Shown piece by piece: positions 1 to 12,950 of a stretch of DNA of 64,000 nucleotides. How positions within the stretch are numbered: the stretch's first letter is position 1; each line of letters begins with the position of its first letter. This stretch comes from Hydractinia symbiolongicarpus (lineage: Eukaryota; Cnidaria; Hydrozoa; Anthoathecata; Hydractiniidae). The notes below the pieces were generated by a model. It searched no databases and was not told the origin of the DNA. It was given only the letters and a program-made list of their open reading frames with translations. Position numbers and translations under genes: made by a program. The stretch is from contig NC_079877.1 of the NCBI RefSeq assembly GCF_029227915.1, forward strand, positions 23,709,851-23,773,850, written 5' to 3'.

Positions 1-1560
1 CAAGAGTATTATATAAACTACCGTAACAAAAAACAAACATTTAAGTGTTGATTAAGCCAGAGGGAGAAAGTAAAAGTAAACCAGGGACTAAGAGTTCTTT
101 TTACGTAAATCAGCGAGTTCGCCTGTCAGCATATTATTAACTCTACGGTAGGCCGGAGTAAAACTGTGCACAACCAACGGCATACCACACAGGCACTAAA
201 ATAGAGAGATCATTAAATTAACGCTGTGGTGGGGGTGTGCATAAGAGTCGTCAGAAATGGAAAAATACAGGAAAACAAAACACCAAGTTTTTATAAACTG
301 AAAGCAGCTAACAACAACTTGTATGTATCACCTCTATTATCCAATAGATTAATAAAAAGCATTTCCACTGTGTCCTAAGAACCTACGGGGATGAATAAAA
401 TAAGTAGGAATTGATAAATATGGGGCAGGGGCAATAATACGATTAGTTAGACGACACAGATCCTTCTCTATGAACGTCAATTTTTGTTCTGTTTTCATTT
501 AGATAACGATGAAGAGTTGGTAACGGATGCTAGTAAAGAGATGTACGCAAACCTGGAAAAGTTTTTTCCTCGTGATTTTTTTAAACAATAGAATTCTTGT
601 TACCAATGCTTTTCAAAGAATACAAGTGTATATAAAAGTTTTGCTCGTAAATGAAACGTTCAATGTTTTTAGCAAGTTTGAAAGTCCGATGAAAAGAAAA
701 GTTTGTATAAAAAGGATAAGTTCGCAAAAAAGTGCGTACCTTCACCTTCCCCTGGCATATTTTTTTAAAAGTACCGTTAAATAAAAAACATTAGAAATAG
801 TTGCAATCGTTTCCTCGCCCACCTAAAGCTAACTGGTTACACTAACTTTACTCTATTTCTATGCCATTTTGGCAATGTATAAGTTTAAAATCCCATCTTT
901 TAGCAAATTATTGACTTGATCCACCGAGACACTGCATACAAAATACGTGATTTAGGCTAAAGGATATTTTTGCCTTACTATTTCTCACTTATGCTCCTGC
1001 ACAAACGCACGATATTGAAAATAGAATGCAAAACAGCTTTTTTAAAAACGAATGTAAAATACTATAAATAGAGTTTGACAATAAATTGAGATTTTAAAAA
1101 CACATTCAAACAAGTTTTTAAAACTGCCAGCAGAAGACTTAATGCACTAGGCAGGTTGGTTCCTTATTCCCAAAGGTAATGATTGCAAAGTTTAAATAAT
1201 GCGTTTATAACATCTCAGTTTTGCTATTTTCTGCTAGTATAAATGTTTTGTAGACGAGGAAATATAAATAGAGGGCAATAGGGTTAGTTTATAACGACTA
1301 TGATTAATCATACGATAAATTTATTATATATTTTTTTATATAAAATCAGTGCACTCTATGTATATTATTATTATGTTGAAAAAAAAATGTATGAATCATT
1401 ATACGACACAGATTGTTGTTGGTAGTTTGTTGGTAGATTGTTGTTCAATTTCATAAAATTCATAAAGTTTTTGGCTCAACAGTGACTAATTTATTCCAAG
1501 ATAGTATGTTTGTTCATAAATTTCCTTATCTTTGAATAATCAATGTAAAAGCCTTTAACA
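1..1560. other. No gene recognised
   Basis: AT-rich DNA with only short chance ORFs. No splice-consistent coding or repeat unit noticed. Confidence 0.5.
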
Positions 1561-1562
1561 TG

Positions 1563-1920
1563 TTACTAGTCGATAAGGCCCGTGGAAGAATCCACTCAGG
1601 CAGAAGATTAGGTTGTCTTGCAGATTTTGCTAACGTCAGCAGTGCATACAAAAAAAATTGGCGAAATGTAGTTTATCTGTTGCCTATAATATGTGTTCGC
1701 AAACGCATAAGGAGATATATAAGTGTTTTAAAATTTTGTTGACGTCAGTAAAGTCCTCTAAAGTACAAATAAAAAATTTGCACTGTAAAATCCACTTAGG
1801 CAGGAGTACATTGGAAAAGAGAATCGTAACTGTTGTATTTTGATGACGTCTGACAGGACCCGTCAATACACAATTTTTTTTCCTGAATTTTGTTTACACG
1901 TTGCTTATAATGTGTAGAGC
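1563..1920 (+). repeat. ACTAGTC-family repeat, diverged, with a second partial unit
   Basis: ACTAGTCG then GGCCCGTGG and AATCCAC starts near 1566, like the family at 50-57 kb. The segment from AATCCACT (about 1590) to CCTATAATATGTG (about 1695) recurs in diverged form from 1789 to 1915 (AATCCACTTAGGCAG through CTTATAATGTGT). Confidence 0.45.
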
Positions 1921-4900
1921 TTGAAACGCTGATCAAAATAATGTATAGAATAACGATCAATACCAACAATAATAACAAAGTCAGACATGACACATCTCAA
2001 TTATTTACATCTTATAAAGTGATTACGTTCGATTACGTTGAAAACAAAAGTTTTAAACACATCAAATTTACATCTGGAACATCATTTATTCGGTTACATA
2101 CTATCCTGTTCCCCAAAAATATACACAAAATGTAAAAATTATATAACCGGTTAAGAACACAAAATTTTTTCTTAGTATGATGATCTGTAGTGACCTTTAC
2201 CAACCATTTTAAACGTGAATGTCAAAAAGAATAAGGAATAAATTTTGAATGAGCAAAGATATTATTATTGGAATATATACGGTCCGTCCTCACAAAAGTA
2301 TCCACAAAATGCAAAACAGATTGGTTTTTGAGGAGCATATCCAAATCAACGAAAATCAGTTCATTTAGCATGTCCTTTATTGCCATTGCCCATAAATCTT
2401 CCACATAAAAGTTATGAAACACATCAAATTATAGAAAAATCAGGCATTTCATACAATATAAAAAACAAAAAAGTTTTAGTCAGAACAATTAGTAATTTTT
2501 TCAGTATCACCAAACACAGTTATTTCTACAATTTTAAAATTCTTAACAAAAACGTGAATTTGTTCTTTCAGTATATATTGCATGTGGTCTTTTTCCAACA
2601 AAAGTTTACACAAAATTTAAAAAAACAGCAGTTTGCAACATAAACAAAAACACGAACAACCATACCATCCTTTCATAAATTAAAACAAAGTCATAAACCC
2701 ATGTAAATTGCCAATCAAATGTCTACAACCCCCTGTAAAAATAACCTGATATTTTACATGTAGGCTGACAAAAGTTTAACAGGATGTCAGAAACAAAACA
2801 ATAAAAAATAACTTAACACACACGCTTTAATTTGTGAAATTTTAAGTTTACAGGAAATGTAAAATAATTATACTCTTAAAAACAATACATCCTATTATCC
2901 TGCAAATGTTCAAGTCTTTGAAAGATTTTGTAGGAAGCTAGCTAGCTTGTTAATCGCTGTAATTCGCTCACAATTCGTGCTCATAAAAGAATAAAAGTTT
3001 GGAAACTAAGGTAGCTAGCTATAGATAGTTAAAAAAAGAAGATAACGGAATAACAACATAAGTCATAGGTTAGGGCTAGCCATCTTGGGGGATGGGAAGA
3101 GTAGGATCTGAAGGCTAGCATAATCATTAACTAGTTAACAGTAGCTAAGACACCCCCAGATAAATATACTAAAACTGGGAACATTTAGCTAAAACTAAAG
3201 CCACTTATTTATGCTTAGTAAAACACATAAAAAGAGATACAATAGTAATGTAAAAATAACATTACAGTGAGTTCAACAAACCAAAGTTTTCCGTTTGTTA
3301 GTCAGCTAACAACTTTATGTAGCATTTTGAATTTTAGGACAAATACATTAGTTACACGCCAGGGCATACGTTAATTATGCAACAAAATGTCAACAAATAT
3401 GGCTACTTTAGGAACTTGAGACTTTCAGGTGGCTTTTGCTGGAAAAAGGGAGCCTGCTTGCTCCAGGGACATATAAACCAAACGTCTAAAAATATCAAAG
3501 TTTTTACTATTTGGGATTTCAAATCGACTTTAAACTCTAGCCATTATTTTCTACTTCTAACTTCACTTTACTTCAAGCTCCACTTCTGACTTCCAACTTT
3601 TTTCTTTTTAAATATGCTTTTTAAAACACTTTTTTTACTTTTTTCAAGATAAAGGGATCATTTTTTTGTTCATTTTGGTGGCGAGAGGACACCAATTTTC
3701 GAAAGTTAGCCGTTAAATTTATTTCAGCAAATTAAATTGAGTCGTTTTCATCACGTGATGTAAACAAAGTAAACCCGCTAGCGAAATGGACATAATTTTT
3801 TCGGCGACTTCAAAGAAAATTTCGGCGACATCAAAGGAAAATGACGATATCCACTATGACCGTCACAAACGAACTCAACATTTTCTGTGGGTGGAGAGGA
3901 CTTAATGACTTTTAAATTACTCTAACGACTACGTGCGAAGAATAATTAATCTGTGAATATTTAGGTTCGTTTCATAAAAATTATAGTTTTATTTGAGAAG
4001 AAACATTCGGAAGAAAATTTCCAAACAAGTTCTGGTTTTTCAGGAAAACATTGACTTTGCTTCACCAATCAGAAAGAAATATACAAGCCAGAGAAAAAAT
4101 CTAAACTTTTGGCACTGTAGAATTATATTACTGCGGAGTCTGTTTTCGCAACTATTCTTCAAAGATTAATTGGTCTTCTTTTTTTCACAAAATTCAGTAA
4201 ATAGTTTTTTCCATCCGGCATTGTGCGCAAAAGTGACGACTGCAGCTGGCCGACTCAAAAATATTGACGATTTGACCTTTTGTTCCATTATTCACTATTT
4301 TTAGCCACCATTGAGTTAATTATTTTTTTTTTGAGAATCGTCTTTTGAACAGTTGTTCCGAATATACTAGCAGAGAATCTTACCTTTGATTAACCAAAGG
4401 TGTTTTCTTTGTGCATGGACATGTTCAACTTATCCATGCATACTGTGATAACTTTTCCGAAGAAGCTACAATTTTCGCTGCTTTATTTATTTCTTCAATA
4501 AGCAATTTTAGAATTAGAACACCGCATTTACTTTTCTATCGTAAAGAAAGTTGAGAGAGCAGCTCCTCTTTGGTATGTTTTCTCCTTATGCTTAGGTGTT
4601 AAAATCATATTGTAAGACTCTCAGGTCTTGTTTTATAACAAAATTATTTGATTTCTAAAGGATGCCAAAATCCAAGGCGAGTAGGAAATCCACAAATAGG
4701 TCCAGGATTTATTACTAGTGTCCAAATATGAACACAAACGTACCAAGATATGTCATAAATATCTCGAAATAGCCTCTTCTTTTTAACACTACTGATGCTT
4801 CGCTAACCTGTTCAGCTGCGATAGAGAATTAAAGATAGTGTCCTATTTCTAAAATCGCGTATTACTTACATTTTTATTTATTTTACTGCAAAAATATTTT

Positions 4901-5104
4901 TTTTAAACCCGTATTTATATAATATTCCAAACGAACAATGACTTAGATTTTAAAGAAACTACCTTACCTCACTAAAGCATTTTACCAGATTTTGTAGATT
5001 TTTTAAGGATAAAGTAATGTTACAGGACAAATATCTTGTTTATGAAATAACTTTTTCACATACTTTAAAAACATTAACATATTGAGGAACGCAAGACTGC
5101 AGAG
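1921..5104. other. No gene recognised; AT-rich non-coding
   Basis: Several weakly similar stretches at 2040-2640 share a TACACAAAATGTAAA-like core (near 2120, 2300, 2610), perhaps a worn repeat. From 2640 to 5104 I see nothing I can support. Confidence 0.4.
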
Positions 5105-5535
5105 TATCTTTAAAAAAATGATGACAAACTTCATTTTTTAAGATAATTATTATTTACATGTTTCGATTTCACGTTCAGCATGTTGTTGATCTTATTTATT
5201 AGTTTATTTATTTACTTATGTAATTGTTATCAGATTATTATTCATTCTTGATTGAAGTTTCTATTGCAACATTTTCCGTAGCAAAAGTAAATTCCCCCGA
5301 CAACAATGTTTTTACCTACGTTTTATATTTATAATACACTTATGCATTTATTTTTTGTACCTTTCAGAATTATAAATTTTAATTGAGCTTGTAAAAACCA
5401 TTAATTCCTATGGTTCTGAAGCAACAACAAAGATGATTACAGATAATTTTAGAAATTTTTTTTCTTGTTTCATCTCATAACTACACTCTAGTTTGGAGAA
5501 AAAAGGGGTGATGTCAGGTTTGAAAAAGCCTGTGT

Positions 5536-5750
5536 CTCTCATGAAACGCTAACTCATCTTGGGTGTATTTCGTGGACATGTTAACTCACCTGGGGTGTCT
5601 CTCGTGGAAACACAACCCTATCTGCGAATCTCGTGGAAACGCTTACATCTTAGTGATTCTCGTGGAATCACAAACACCTTAGCAACCCCCTGGAAGTGCC
5701 TACTTCCTGCTATGGCGTATCTCGTGGAAGCGCAACTCATTCGTTCCTCG
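5536..5750 (+). repeat. Degenerate ~30-bp tandem repeat, about 7 units
   Basis: Units are marked by the recurring core TCTCGTGGAA, followed by ACRCAACYC-like sequence (near 5536, 5566, 5599, 5628, 5658, 5690, 5718). Spacing varies from 28 to 34 bases. The open frame through it is a by-product. Confidence 0.6.
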
Positions 5751-6260
5751 TATTCATTCTATTTCTCTGATAAAGGAAGCCTGACCTCACCACCAGCGCG
5801 AGTCAGCAATGCTTCTACCTCTGGACGAAAAACTTGACAATCGCGATCAGCGAAAATAGGATAACCAAGAAAACCTTTAGGCAAATGCACTGGTATTAGC
5901 ACGGCCGCGTCGTTGATGCCAATTGATCCCCCACCTCGTGTTGTAAATCGTCTCAAGTTGTAAATTATTGTAATTGGTAGGATAACTTCAGTGCTAAATA
6001 CGGTGAATTCGTATGTTTATCGTCTTATATCGAATCACGGTCCAATTAAAGAGTTTAAACGAGGGTTTCAATTGATTGTATGATTAGTTGGTCTTGTAAC
6101 AGATGTAGACATCGACGCCAATCCATGAAGTGATTGTTGTGCATAAAAAGAAAGCAATATATTAAAAGGAGTGTTTAAGTGGTAAAACCAAACTGCCAAC
6201 AATGACTTATAGAGGAAACTAGTTGCCTTTAGCTGCTTCTATCTTATTGACTATGGCAGG

Positions 6261-6640
6261 TTAACCCTATCCGATTTCCCGACTTTGTCGGATTTTATCC
6301 GAATATCGGAAAAAACTGGAGATATGTTAAATAACTTTTATTTACCTTTCAGAAACTTCAAACAGAATGTAAAAATTCGCTCTAGAACAAAAGTAATTAA
6401 ATTATAAGCAGATGGTGGCATTTTTAACAATTTTCAAGCTTCTAATGGCGTGACAGAAAATGTGCTGACGCAAGCAAAAATTTATTGCCGCCATTTTGTT
6501 CCTTTTATGACGTACTATAAGTGTGCTAAGTTTGATTCAATTTGAACAATCCTATGAAAAGTTATTGAGGGGGGGGCGAAATCCACCCCCCCCCCCCCCG
6601 TCATAGTATGTTCGAAAAACCCCGGACTGAATAGGGTTAA
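6261..6640. mobile_element. TTAA-flanked miniature inverted-repeat element
   Basis: TTAA-CCCTAT at 6261-6270 and ATAGGG-TTAA at 6631-6640 form short inverted termini inside TTAA, the target used by piggyBac-type transposases. The interior has a G run beside a C run near 6570-6600 and a small TCCGA/TCGGA palindromic cluster near 6270-6312. A related end (CCGAACAGGGTTAA) occurs at 14628-14641. Confidence 0.55.
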
Positions 6641-7253
6641 GTAGGCGAGACAATCTGGGGTGCCTGATGGACCTACAACAGTATTGGGTAGTTACCCTAA
6701 GAGTCTGGGACAAGGTGCACCCTAGTGCTTATACCCTGTAACCACCCTTTACACTGGCCTACCATTTGACTTGAAAGAACATTGGGATTCTAAAGTATAT
6801 CCTTCCATTATGCTAGTAACCCCCGTGTTATCACTAAATGCAATCAAATTCAAACCTCTGAACAAGACAATTGTCAACTTTAGCAACCGCAATTATATGC
6901 TGATGAACTTGAAATGTAAACTTTTAAAGTCATTCTGGTGACGATTGTTGATAAAATGGGAAAATGTAAATAATAAATTTTCTTAAAAAATGAAGTTTGT
7001 CATCATTTTTTTAAAGATAATATTCATTATTATTGTAAGAAGTTTGAAAATAAAAATACACTGCACGGCAAAATATTTAATATTACACACAGATGTTTCT
7101 TTCTCACGCTAAATTTAGAATTATATTTTACCGGTGTCCAACGGAGATATACCGATATAAAAAAAATTCATTAAATACATATAAATTCGACTGGAGACAT
7201 TATACGTGGAAGGATGACAGAACATAGAAAAGATTATATTACAAGGAAAAAAT

Positions 7254-8100
7254 CTAAATTTTAGCCAGTTGATGATCGACACCAATGTCTTCAGCAACCA
7301 ATCTACTGCACTCTGACCTGACATTTGCTGTACGGGAGCCTTTAATACACAATAGGCATGATCTCAGCAGTGAAAAACTAAGTTTCATCAGGTTTTGCTT
7401 TTTTTTCCCTGCGATGTTTTCAGCCAATTGATGGTAGAATGTTTGGCACTCTAGACCCATACCGCCATAAATAGAGAATACTAACGGTGTGAAGCATCCG
7501 TTCTCAACTTTCAAGACTCTTTCGTTGTATTGATTCTTCTTCTCGGCCTCGTTCCTAACATAACATTGCTTTAGGTTTTGGTTAAAATAACGCGATGCGT
7601 TTGGATCAAAGACCCTTATATCATAAAATGCACTTTGTCCTTTTTCCCAAAATCCTCGAGCTCTTAGCTACGTCTAAACGAGCTTCGTGCAACGTCTTTA
7701 CTGATCGTTTGTCAAACTTTTCACCAGTGAGATGCATCAACATAGGTTCCAATTCGACATCTTCACAAACTTGTAAAAGCATATTTGCGGTGATGTCCCG
7801 AAAATTGTTGTGACGGATGATAACAAATCCACCTTTCTTACAGTTCATAGCATGTTGAAAATCAAATTTGGCACTGCATGCACATGTTGTTGGGACATTA
7901 GATAAATTCCAACCATATCTTATTCCAACAGCATTCCAAACAGTCTGTTTGGTTCAGGTTGAAGCCGTGATCTTTCAAAGGTAAACCTGTTAACCAACTC
8001 GACGATCCTTTTTTCTCTGTTGCTACAATTCAGACGCTGCATTCTTGCATCTAGTGACAGAGTTAGTTTTTGAAGTAATTCATTTTGGCGACTTTCACGT
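7254..8100 (-). pseudogene. Retroelement ORF remnant, nuclease-like C-terminal region, frameshifted
   Basis: Reading the minus strand in shifting frames gives a continuous recognisable protein: SSSWLTGLPLKDHGF, then a segment with CACSAKFDFQHAMNCKKGGF, IRHNNFRDITANMLLQVC, LDVAKSS, a frameshift near 7622, then AFYDIRVFDPNASRYFNQN and CFTPLVFSIYGGMG. I recognise this as the C-terminal part of a retroelement protein common in cnidarian genomes; the D...(D/E)xR spacing suggests a PD-(D/E)XK nuclease fold, which is inference. At least two frameshifts mean it is dead. No reverse transcriptase domain was found next to it. Confidence 0.65.
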
Positions 8101-10363
8101 TAGGCACTGAATTTCCCGTTCGTCCTCGTTGTGGATGTTGTTACATAGGATTGAAAATTTCAGATTTATAATAGACCTTTCCCGAATTTCCTAATTATGT
8201 CAAACTCAATTAAAGAGGTCGATACTAAAAATGATTCTTATCCCTAAGCTCCTTAGCAAAAGGTAGAACAAATTACCTAATTTCGTAAATATTTCTGTTT
8301 GTTAAGTGTCTCATTTGCGAACTGAAAGTTACGGTCAAACCCTTCATATAGCCGAGCTTTCTAAGAATAGCCTCGTTTTTAAAATAATTATTTTCTTCAA
8401 ATTTAAATAAAATCAAACCAGAATATTATATTGCTCTAAAAACTTCATTTTTGTCATGATAATTTAATATTCTATTTGAATATCCTTATTTAAAGAGCAT
8501 AGAACTATTTTAAAATTTTGAATAACGTCATAATTATCATAATTTATGAAATTCAGAAAAGGTGTATTTCTGTCTTCTAAAGTAAACAATAACGACGTCA
8601 CTTGAGACGACGTCACTTAAAAGGTCGTGCAACTTCTTCTTTAAATAACATTTGTAAAAGTAAAGACGAAATAATGCCTTTTCGCCTTTTTAGCCTTTTA
8701 TCCATCAACTAAGATAATGTTTGTTCCATTGCGAATCGTTAAGTTTTATTAGCACAGACGATATTCGTCCACTTTCTTGTTATACCAGGTAATAATACTA
8801 AAATGCCAATCGATTTTCATTGATTAATGGAAGGTGCGCGTGAAAAAGGTTTCTTACTCAAAAATTTTACATTTATACAACAATTAAAACTTTTCTTAAT
8901 TTTTTGGAAAGGCAATTTTAGTCAGTTTCTTACAAAAAAATAAAAATATAAAAACGAAAACCTCCTGACGATGTTTAGAAACATTGTTGCCAAACATATT
9001 TTTGAGAGGAAACAATATACGATGCGATAGCACATGGGTCATCATGAAATATTAAAATGTTAGCAGAGAATGTTTAAATAATTCTAAATAAAATATAGTT
9101 CCTAGTAAATAAGTATTGAAGTTTCATTTTCAAAACATGCGAAATAACATACTTTCTTAAAGTGTTCTCATTTTACACGTTGTGGTTTATACAAACAAAC
9201 CACTCGTGAAATTAAAAGTTGAAGCGGCAAAAAAGGTTGATTCTTTTCAATATGAAGTAGAAGGAAGTGGTTTTTAAACTATTTTTTGTATAATAAGCAA
9301 AATCAAAACAAATAATTAATTTCGCATCCAACAAGTTAAACTTGATTTTGAATTTAGAACCACTATTGTTTTTTTTATGACGGCATTGATTGATCGAAAT
9401 ATACAAGACGTTTCAAACCTCACGAATAAAACTTAAAAACATATTTCATTTGCAGAAGTCAGCAAAGAAGAATCATAAAAGTTATTTCAGAGTTAACTGT
9501 GTAAGTTTCGTTGTGTGTATTTCTGTTGAACATATTTTTTTTCAAATAAAAATTTTTTGTTGTATTTTTGACAATTTGTGGATATTTATCATAAACTGGT
9601 AGGAAGAAATATTGTTTTAATTGTGTGAATTCATGTTTATATTGCACAACATATTAACTATAAACATAAAATTATATTTGCGTGGTTTTTATTCCTGTCA
9701 CAAAAAGAAAAATAAGGCTTTTTCATTTTTACAATTAGTTTTCTTTCTTTTTTATCAAGAAAATACTTAATATAAGATTAATATGAGCTATCCTCTTTCA
9801 TTGTGATAACAGTCGTCAATTTCCTTTGTAACCATTACGTTATATCTTCACGTTCACCTGTGAAAAAAATAATTAAAATAGAATGGAAGGATTAATATAA
9901 CTGTATATAAGGAAAGAAAGGTTTTCAATGGTTCCTGCCATCTTTCATGTTGTAATTTACTGTAGAAATTATTTTGTACGAAGAGTATATAGTACACATA
10001 TTTTTTTTTTTTAAAAAAGCCAGTGGAAAGGCTTGGTACTGTCAGAGTTTTAGGTTTTTTTGCCATTTTACATAAAGTTTCTTATTTTGTTTTGTAAACT
10101 TAAATTGGAATCAGATAAACTAAGAGCTTTTCTCGTATGTATTTACTATTGTTCTGTTGGATAGAAACAAGGATTGAAAAAAGAAACTGAAGCCTAAGAA
10201 TCCAGTACTGAAAATTTCTTATTTATGGAAATTCAAGCCTCTAGGTTTTTGTAAAATGGTACTTAAATATACTACATTCAAATGAATTATGTATATAAAT
10301 ATAGATAACGAAAAGATTTCGAGGAATCAAGCTTTCTACACATTCATTACTTTTTTTAGAAGC
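8101..10363. other. Intergenic, AT-rich; no gene recognised
   Basis: Only short chance ORFs. Two CRE-like GACGTCAC sites sit at 8592-8618. The last 200 bases should contain the outron or 5' UTR of the dioxygenase gene. Confidence 0.45.
8592..8618 (+). promoter_or_regulatory. Paired CRE/ATF-like sites
   Basis: The 12-mer ACGACGTCACTT occurs twice, starting at 8592 and 8607, 15 bases apart. The core is CREB/ATF-like. It is 1.7 kb from the nearest gene start. Confidence 0.3.
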
Positions 10364-11931
10364 ATGCCAAGAAACGATATCTTTCCCATCCTAGATGTTT
10401 CATGTCTGTCAGATAATTACACAGCAGCCAGTGATTGGGAAGGTGCAAAACTTCAGCATGATGTACAAGTAAACAATCTTGTTGAAGAATTATCAAATGG
10501 TTTTAGTGACTGGGGATTTCTTTACGTGAAAGGACATGGTATACCACAAAATCTCATAGATGGCGCATTTATTATGTCAGAAAAGTTTTTTAGACAGGAG
10601 AAGGAGACGAAGATAAATTATAAAAGGGGACCTGGAATAAGTGAAGGATATGTTCCAATAAAAGGTGAAGTGTTTGATGAAATGAAACCTGAAGATATAA
10701 AGGAGGCTTTTGACTTTTTGCCCAATTCTGATGTCAGTAAAAAGTTATCACAAGAAATGCCAGAAGTTGTTAGTGAATTGAGCGAGTTATTTAAACACTG
10801 TTCGACTTTTTTATACAAATTACTAAGACTGTTAGCAGTTGCACTTGGTATAGACACAGAGTATTTTGTGAATCTACATACAAATGTTGGTAATCGCAGC
10901 TTAAATGGAACTTCACTGCGAACATTGTTTTATCCTCAAATCAATGGATCGACAGAGGTGAATCAAAGACGTTGCAGTGAGCATACAGATTATGGAACAA
11001 TAACTTTACTTTTTCAAGATAATATCGGTGGTTTAGAGGTATGTAAATATTTTTCAGCATTTTAACCCTATCTTTTTTATAGAGTTACAGTTTTATTTTT
11101 ATTTACACTGAAAGATGCGATAAAGATGATTAATTTTAATTTTCTCAAAAAGCCATTTAACCCCAAACTGTTTCAATGCAACCATATCATACTTACTTTG
11201 TATTATCTGACTCTCTGGGAAGTGCTTCTCACAGATATATAAATTTCGTTTGTCTATGAGAGCCCTTAACTGCATATCCATCTTTCGATCTCTCTTGATG
11301 AAATTAATCAGTTCTTCTCTCCATGTAGTATCATAATCGTCATTGAGCCTGTGTAATTTTAAAGATAATAGGTCCATCTGGCTTTCGAGAAGTTAAACAC
11401 CCATAAATAGACCAATCCACTCCAACCATTGTAGTATACGTGAATCTAACTTTAGCGAACTACCCACGTTTCCTGCTTGTTTTTAAAATTTAATCCCTTA
11501 AGAAGTAGTCTGGGTACTAAAACTCTTTTAAACGCGAATCGTATGCGGAAGCCGAGCTTGCTTGCGGCGGTGCTCTCTCTGATCTCTTTTTCTTATGACT
11601 ATGAACTAATGCATTATTTTAGGTTCTGTCTCCATCTGGAGAATTTGTAAAGGCTTTTCCCATCCCTGGTACCATTGTCATCAATGCAGCTGACCTCTTG
11701 CACACATGGAGCAATGGGAAATTCCGCGCAACCACTCACAGAGTGCAGATACCAACAGATCCAATGCGATTGTCAATGCCACGCCAGTCAATTGCGTTTT
11801 TTGCTCATCCAAATTATGATGTCACTATTAATTATCAGGACGAGAATGGAAAAGCGAAGACGAGAAATGCGTATGAACATTTGAAAACAAGATTTGATTC
11901 CACCATTGTTGTTGAAAATGAAAAAACATAG
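10364..11931 (+). CDS. 2-oxoglutarate/Fe(II)-dependent dioxygenase (IPNS-like), 2 exons
   Basis: Exons 10364-11038 and 11623-11931 (donor GTATGT, acceptor TTTTAG, phase 0) give a 327-residue protein, the usual length for isopenicillin-N-synthase-like oxygenases. The N-terminal domain (about residues 6-110) has the family pattern GFSDWGFLYVKGHGIP. The double-stranded beta-helix domain has the iron triad H207-x-D209 (EHTDYGTITLLFQD) and H264 (TTHRV), plus the 2-oxoglutarate-binding R274-x-S276. All key residues are present, so the enzyme should be active, but the substrate cannot be told from sequence. The intron separates HxD from the distal His. I start at 10364 because a good acceptor (CTTTTTTTAG) lies 4 bases upstream; the in-frame ATG at 10289 would then be in intron or outron. 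A possible AATAAA lies at 12353. The family is certain; the metabolic role is unknown. Confidence 0.9.
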
Positions 11932-12352
11932 CACGTACATGTTTTCCTTCTCTTTTTTTCAAACATTTTTTACTGACTTTATTCTCGCTTCGAGTCTACA
12001 ATTGTCAGATCTCTCGTTTGAATTGTTTCAATGTTCACAATGTGGTTGCTTTATTAGATATGATAGCATAATTGTTGTTGACAAGTTCTCTCAAGCGTAG
12101 ATGTTGAGAGTGCTGTAGGAAGTTTCGCAGCTTATTACGTAGCTCATACTTTATATAAACTCCGAAATTTGATCAAAAACATAAGAACAAAATTATTATA
12201 TTATAAATTATTCTATTTTTGTCACGTCTTGTCTATGTATTTATTTTTTTAGTTCAAGATAGAAAAAGATGAAATGTGTTTCTTTCTTTAAGCGTGCTTA
12301 CTTTGTGTGCCTTTGTGGGAAACTAAAACGGCCTACTTTATTTGTGGTAGTC

Positions 12353-12358
12353 AATAAA
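12353..12358 (+). terminator. Candidate poly(A) signal of the dioxygenase gene
   Basis: AATAAA about 420 bases after the stop codon. It is the first clear canonical hexamer I noticed downstream. No transcript evidence. Confidence 0.4.
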
Positions 12359-12950
12359 TACACTGAGTGGCGTGTGCAAGAACTACTTAAAAGAGCTAAT
12401 TAAAAGAAGTTCAAATTAATTTCAAAGTATTTACATTGTTTTACGTAATTTTTACAGGAGGGAGCTTCTGTTTTGTTATCCTCAAATTATTATAAGGTCC
12501 TAACTCTGGTTTTATCTTTTTTGTGCCAAATCTAGAAAAATATAATTCGAGTTGATTAATGTGGCACATTGGCACAATCCTTAAGCGTGACTCTGACAAG
12601 ACATAAAATACGGGATATATTACTTATAAAATTTAACACAACGATTCATGTATTAACAAGTTTTTTATTTACCTTGAGTGAGATTCTTGACATTTGTCTA
12701 TCTTTCAAAAACATCTTTTCTTGTCAAAAACAAAACAGTAACTTTTGTTAATAAATATAATATAAAATAAAAAAAGAAATATATATTTGTGCGAATTAGT
12801 TTCATCCTCGTCTCCAGGATATATCGCCGCTATCACTAATTAATCTAAAAGGTAGAATGCTCTGGGAACAAGGTTAAATTAGATAGAGTAAATCACACGT
12901 GACTTATTTCCCTAAGATTTTTGCATTATGACTTATTCGCGAAGATCAAT

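Larger units (their letters stand above)
5105..7019. mobile_element. 1.9 kb element bounded by 39-bp perfect inverted repeats with TA ends
   Basis: Positions 5105-5143 and 6981-7019 are perfect inverted copies. The outermost bases on both sides are TA followed by TCTTTAAAAAAATGATG, as expected for a Tc1/mariner-type element flanked by its TA target. No transposase ORF is visible inside, so it would be non-autonomous. The interior contains a degenerate tandem array (5536-5750) and a TTAA-flanked miniature element (6261-6640). Confidence 0.55.

Noticed and set aside
7595-7813. Plus-strand ORF
   Set aside because: It is the antisense shadow of the retroelement remnant.
10289-10363. Upstream in-frame ATG that would add 25 residues to the dioxygenase
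   Set aside because: The added part is low-complexity and contains a strong splice acceptor just before the second ATG, where family similarity starts.
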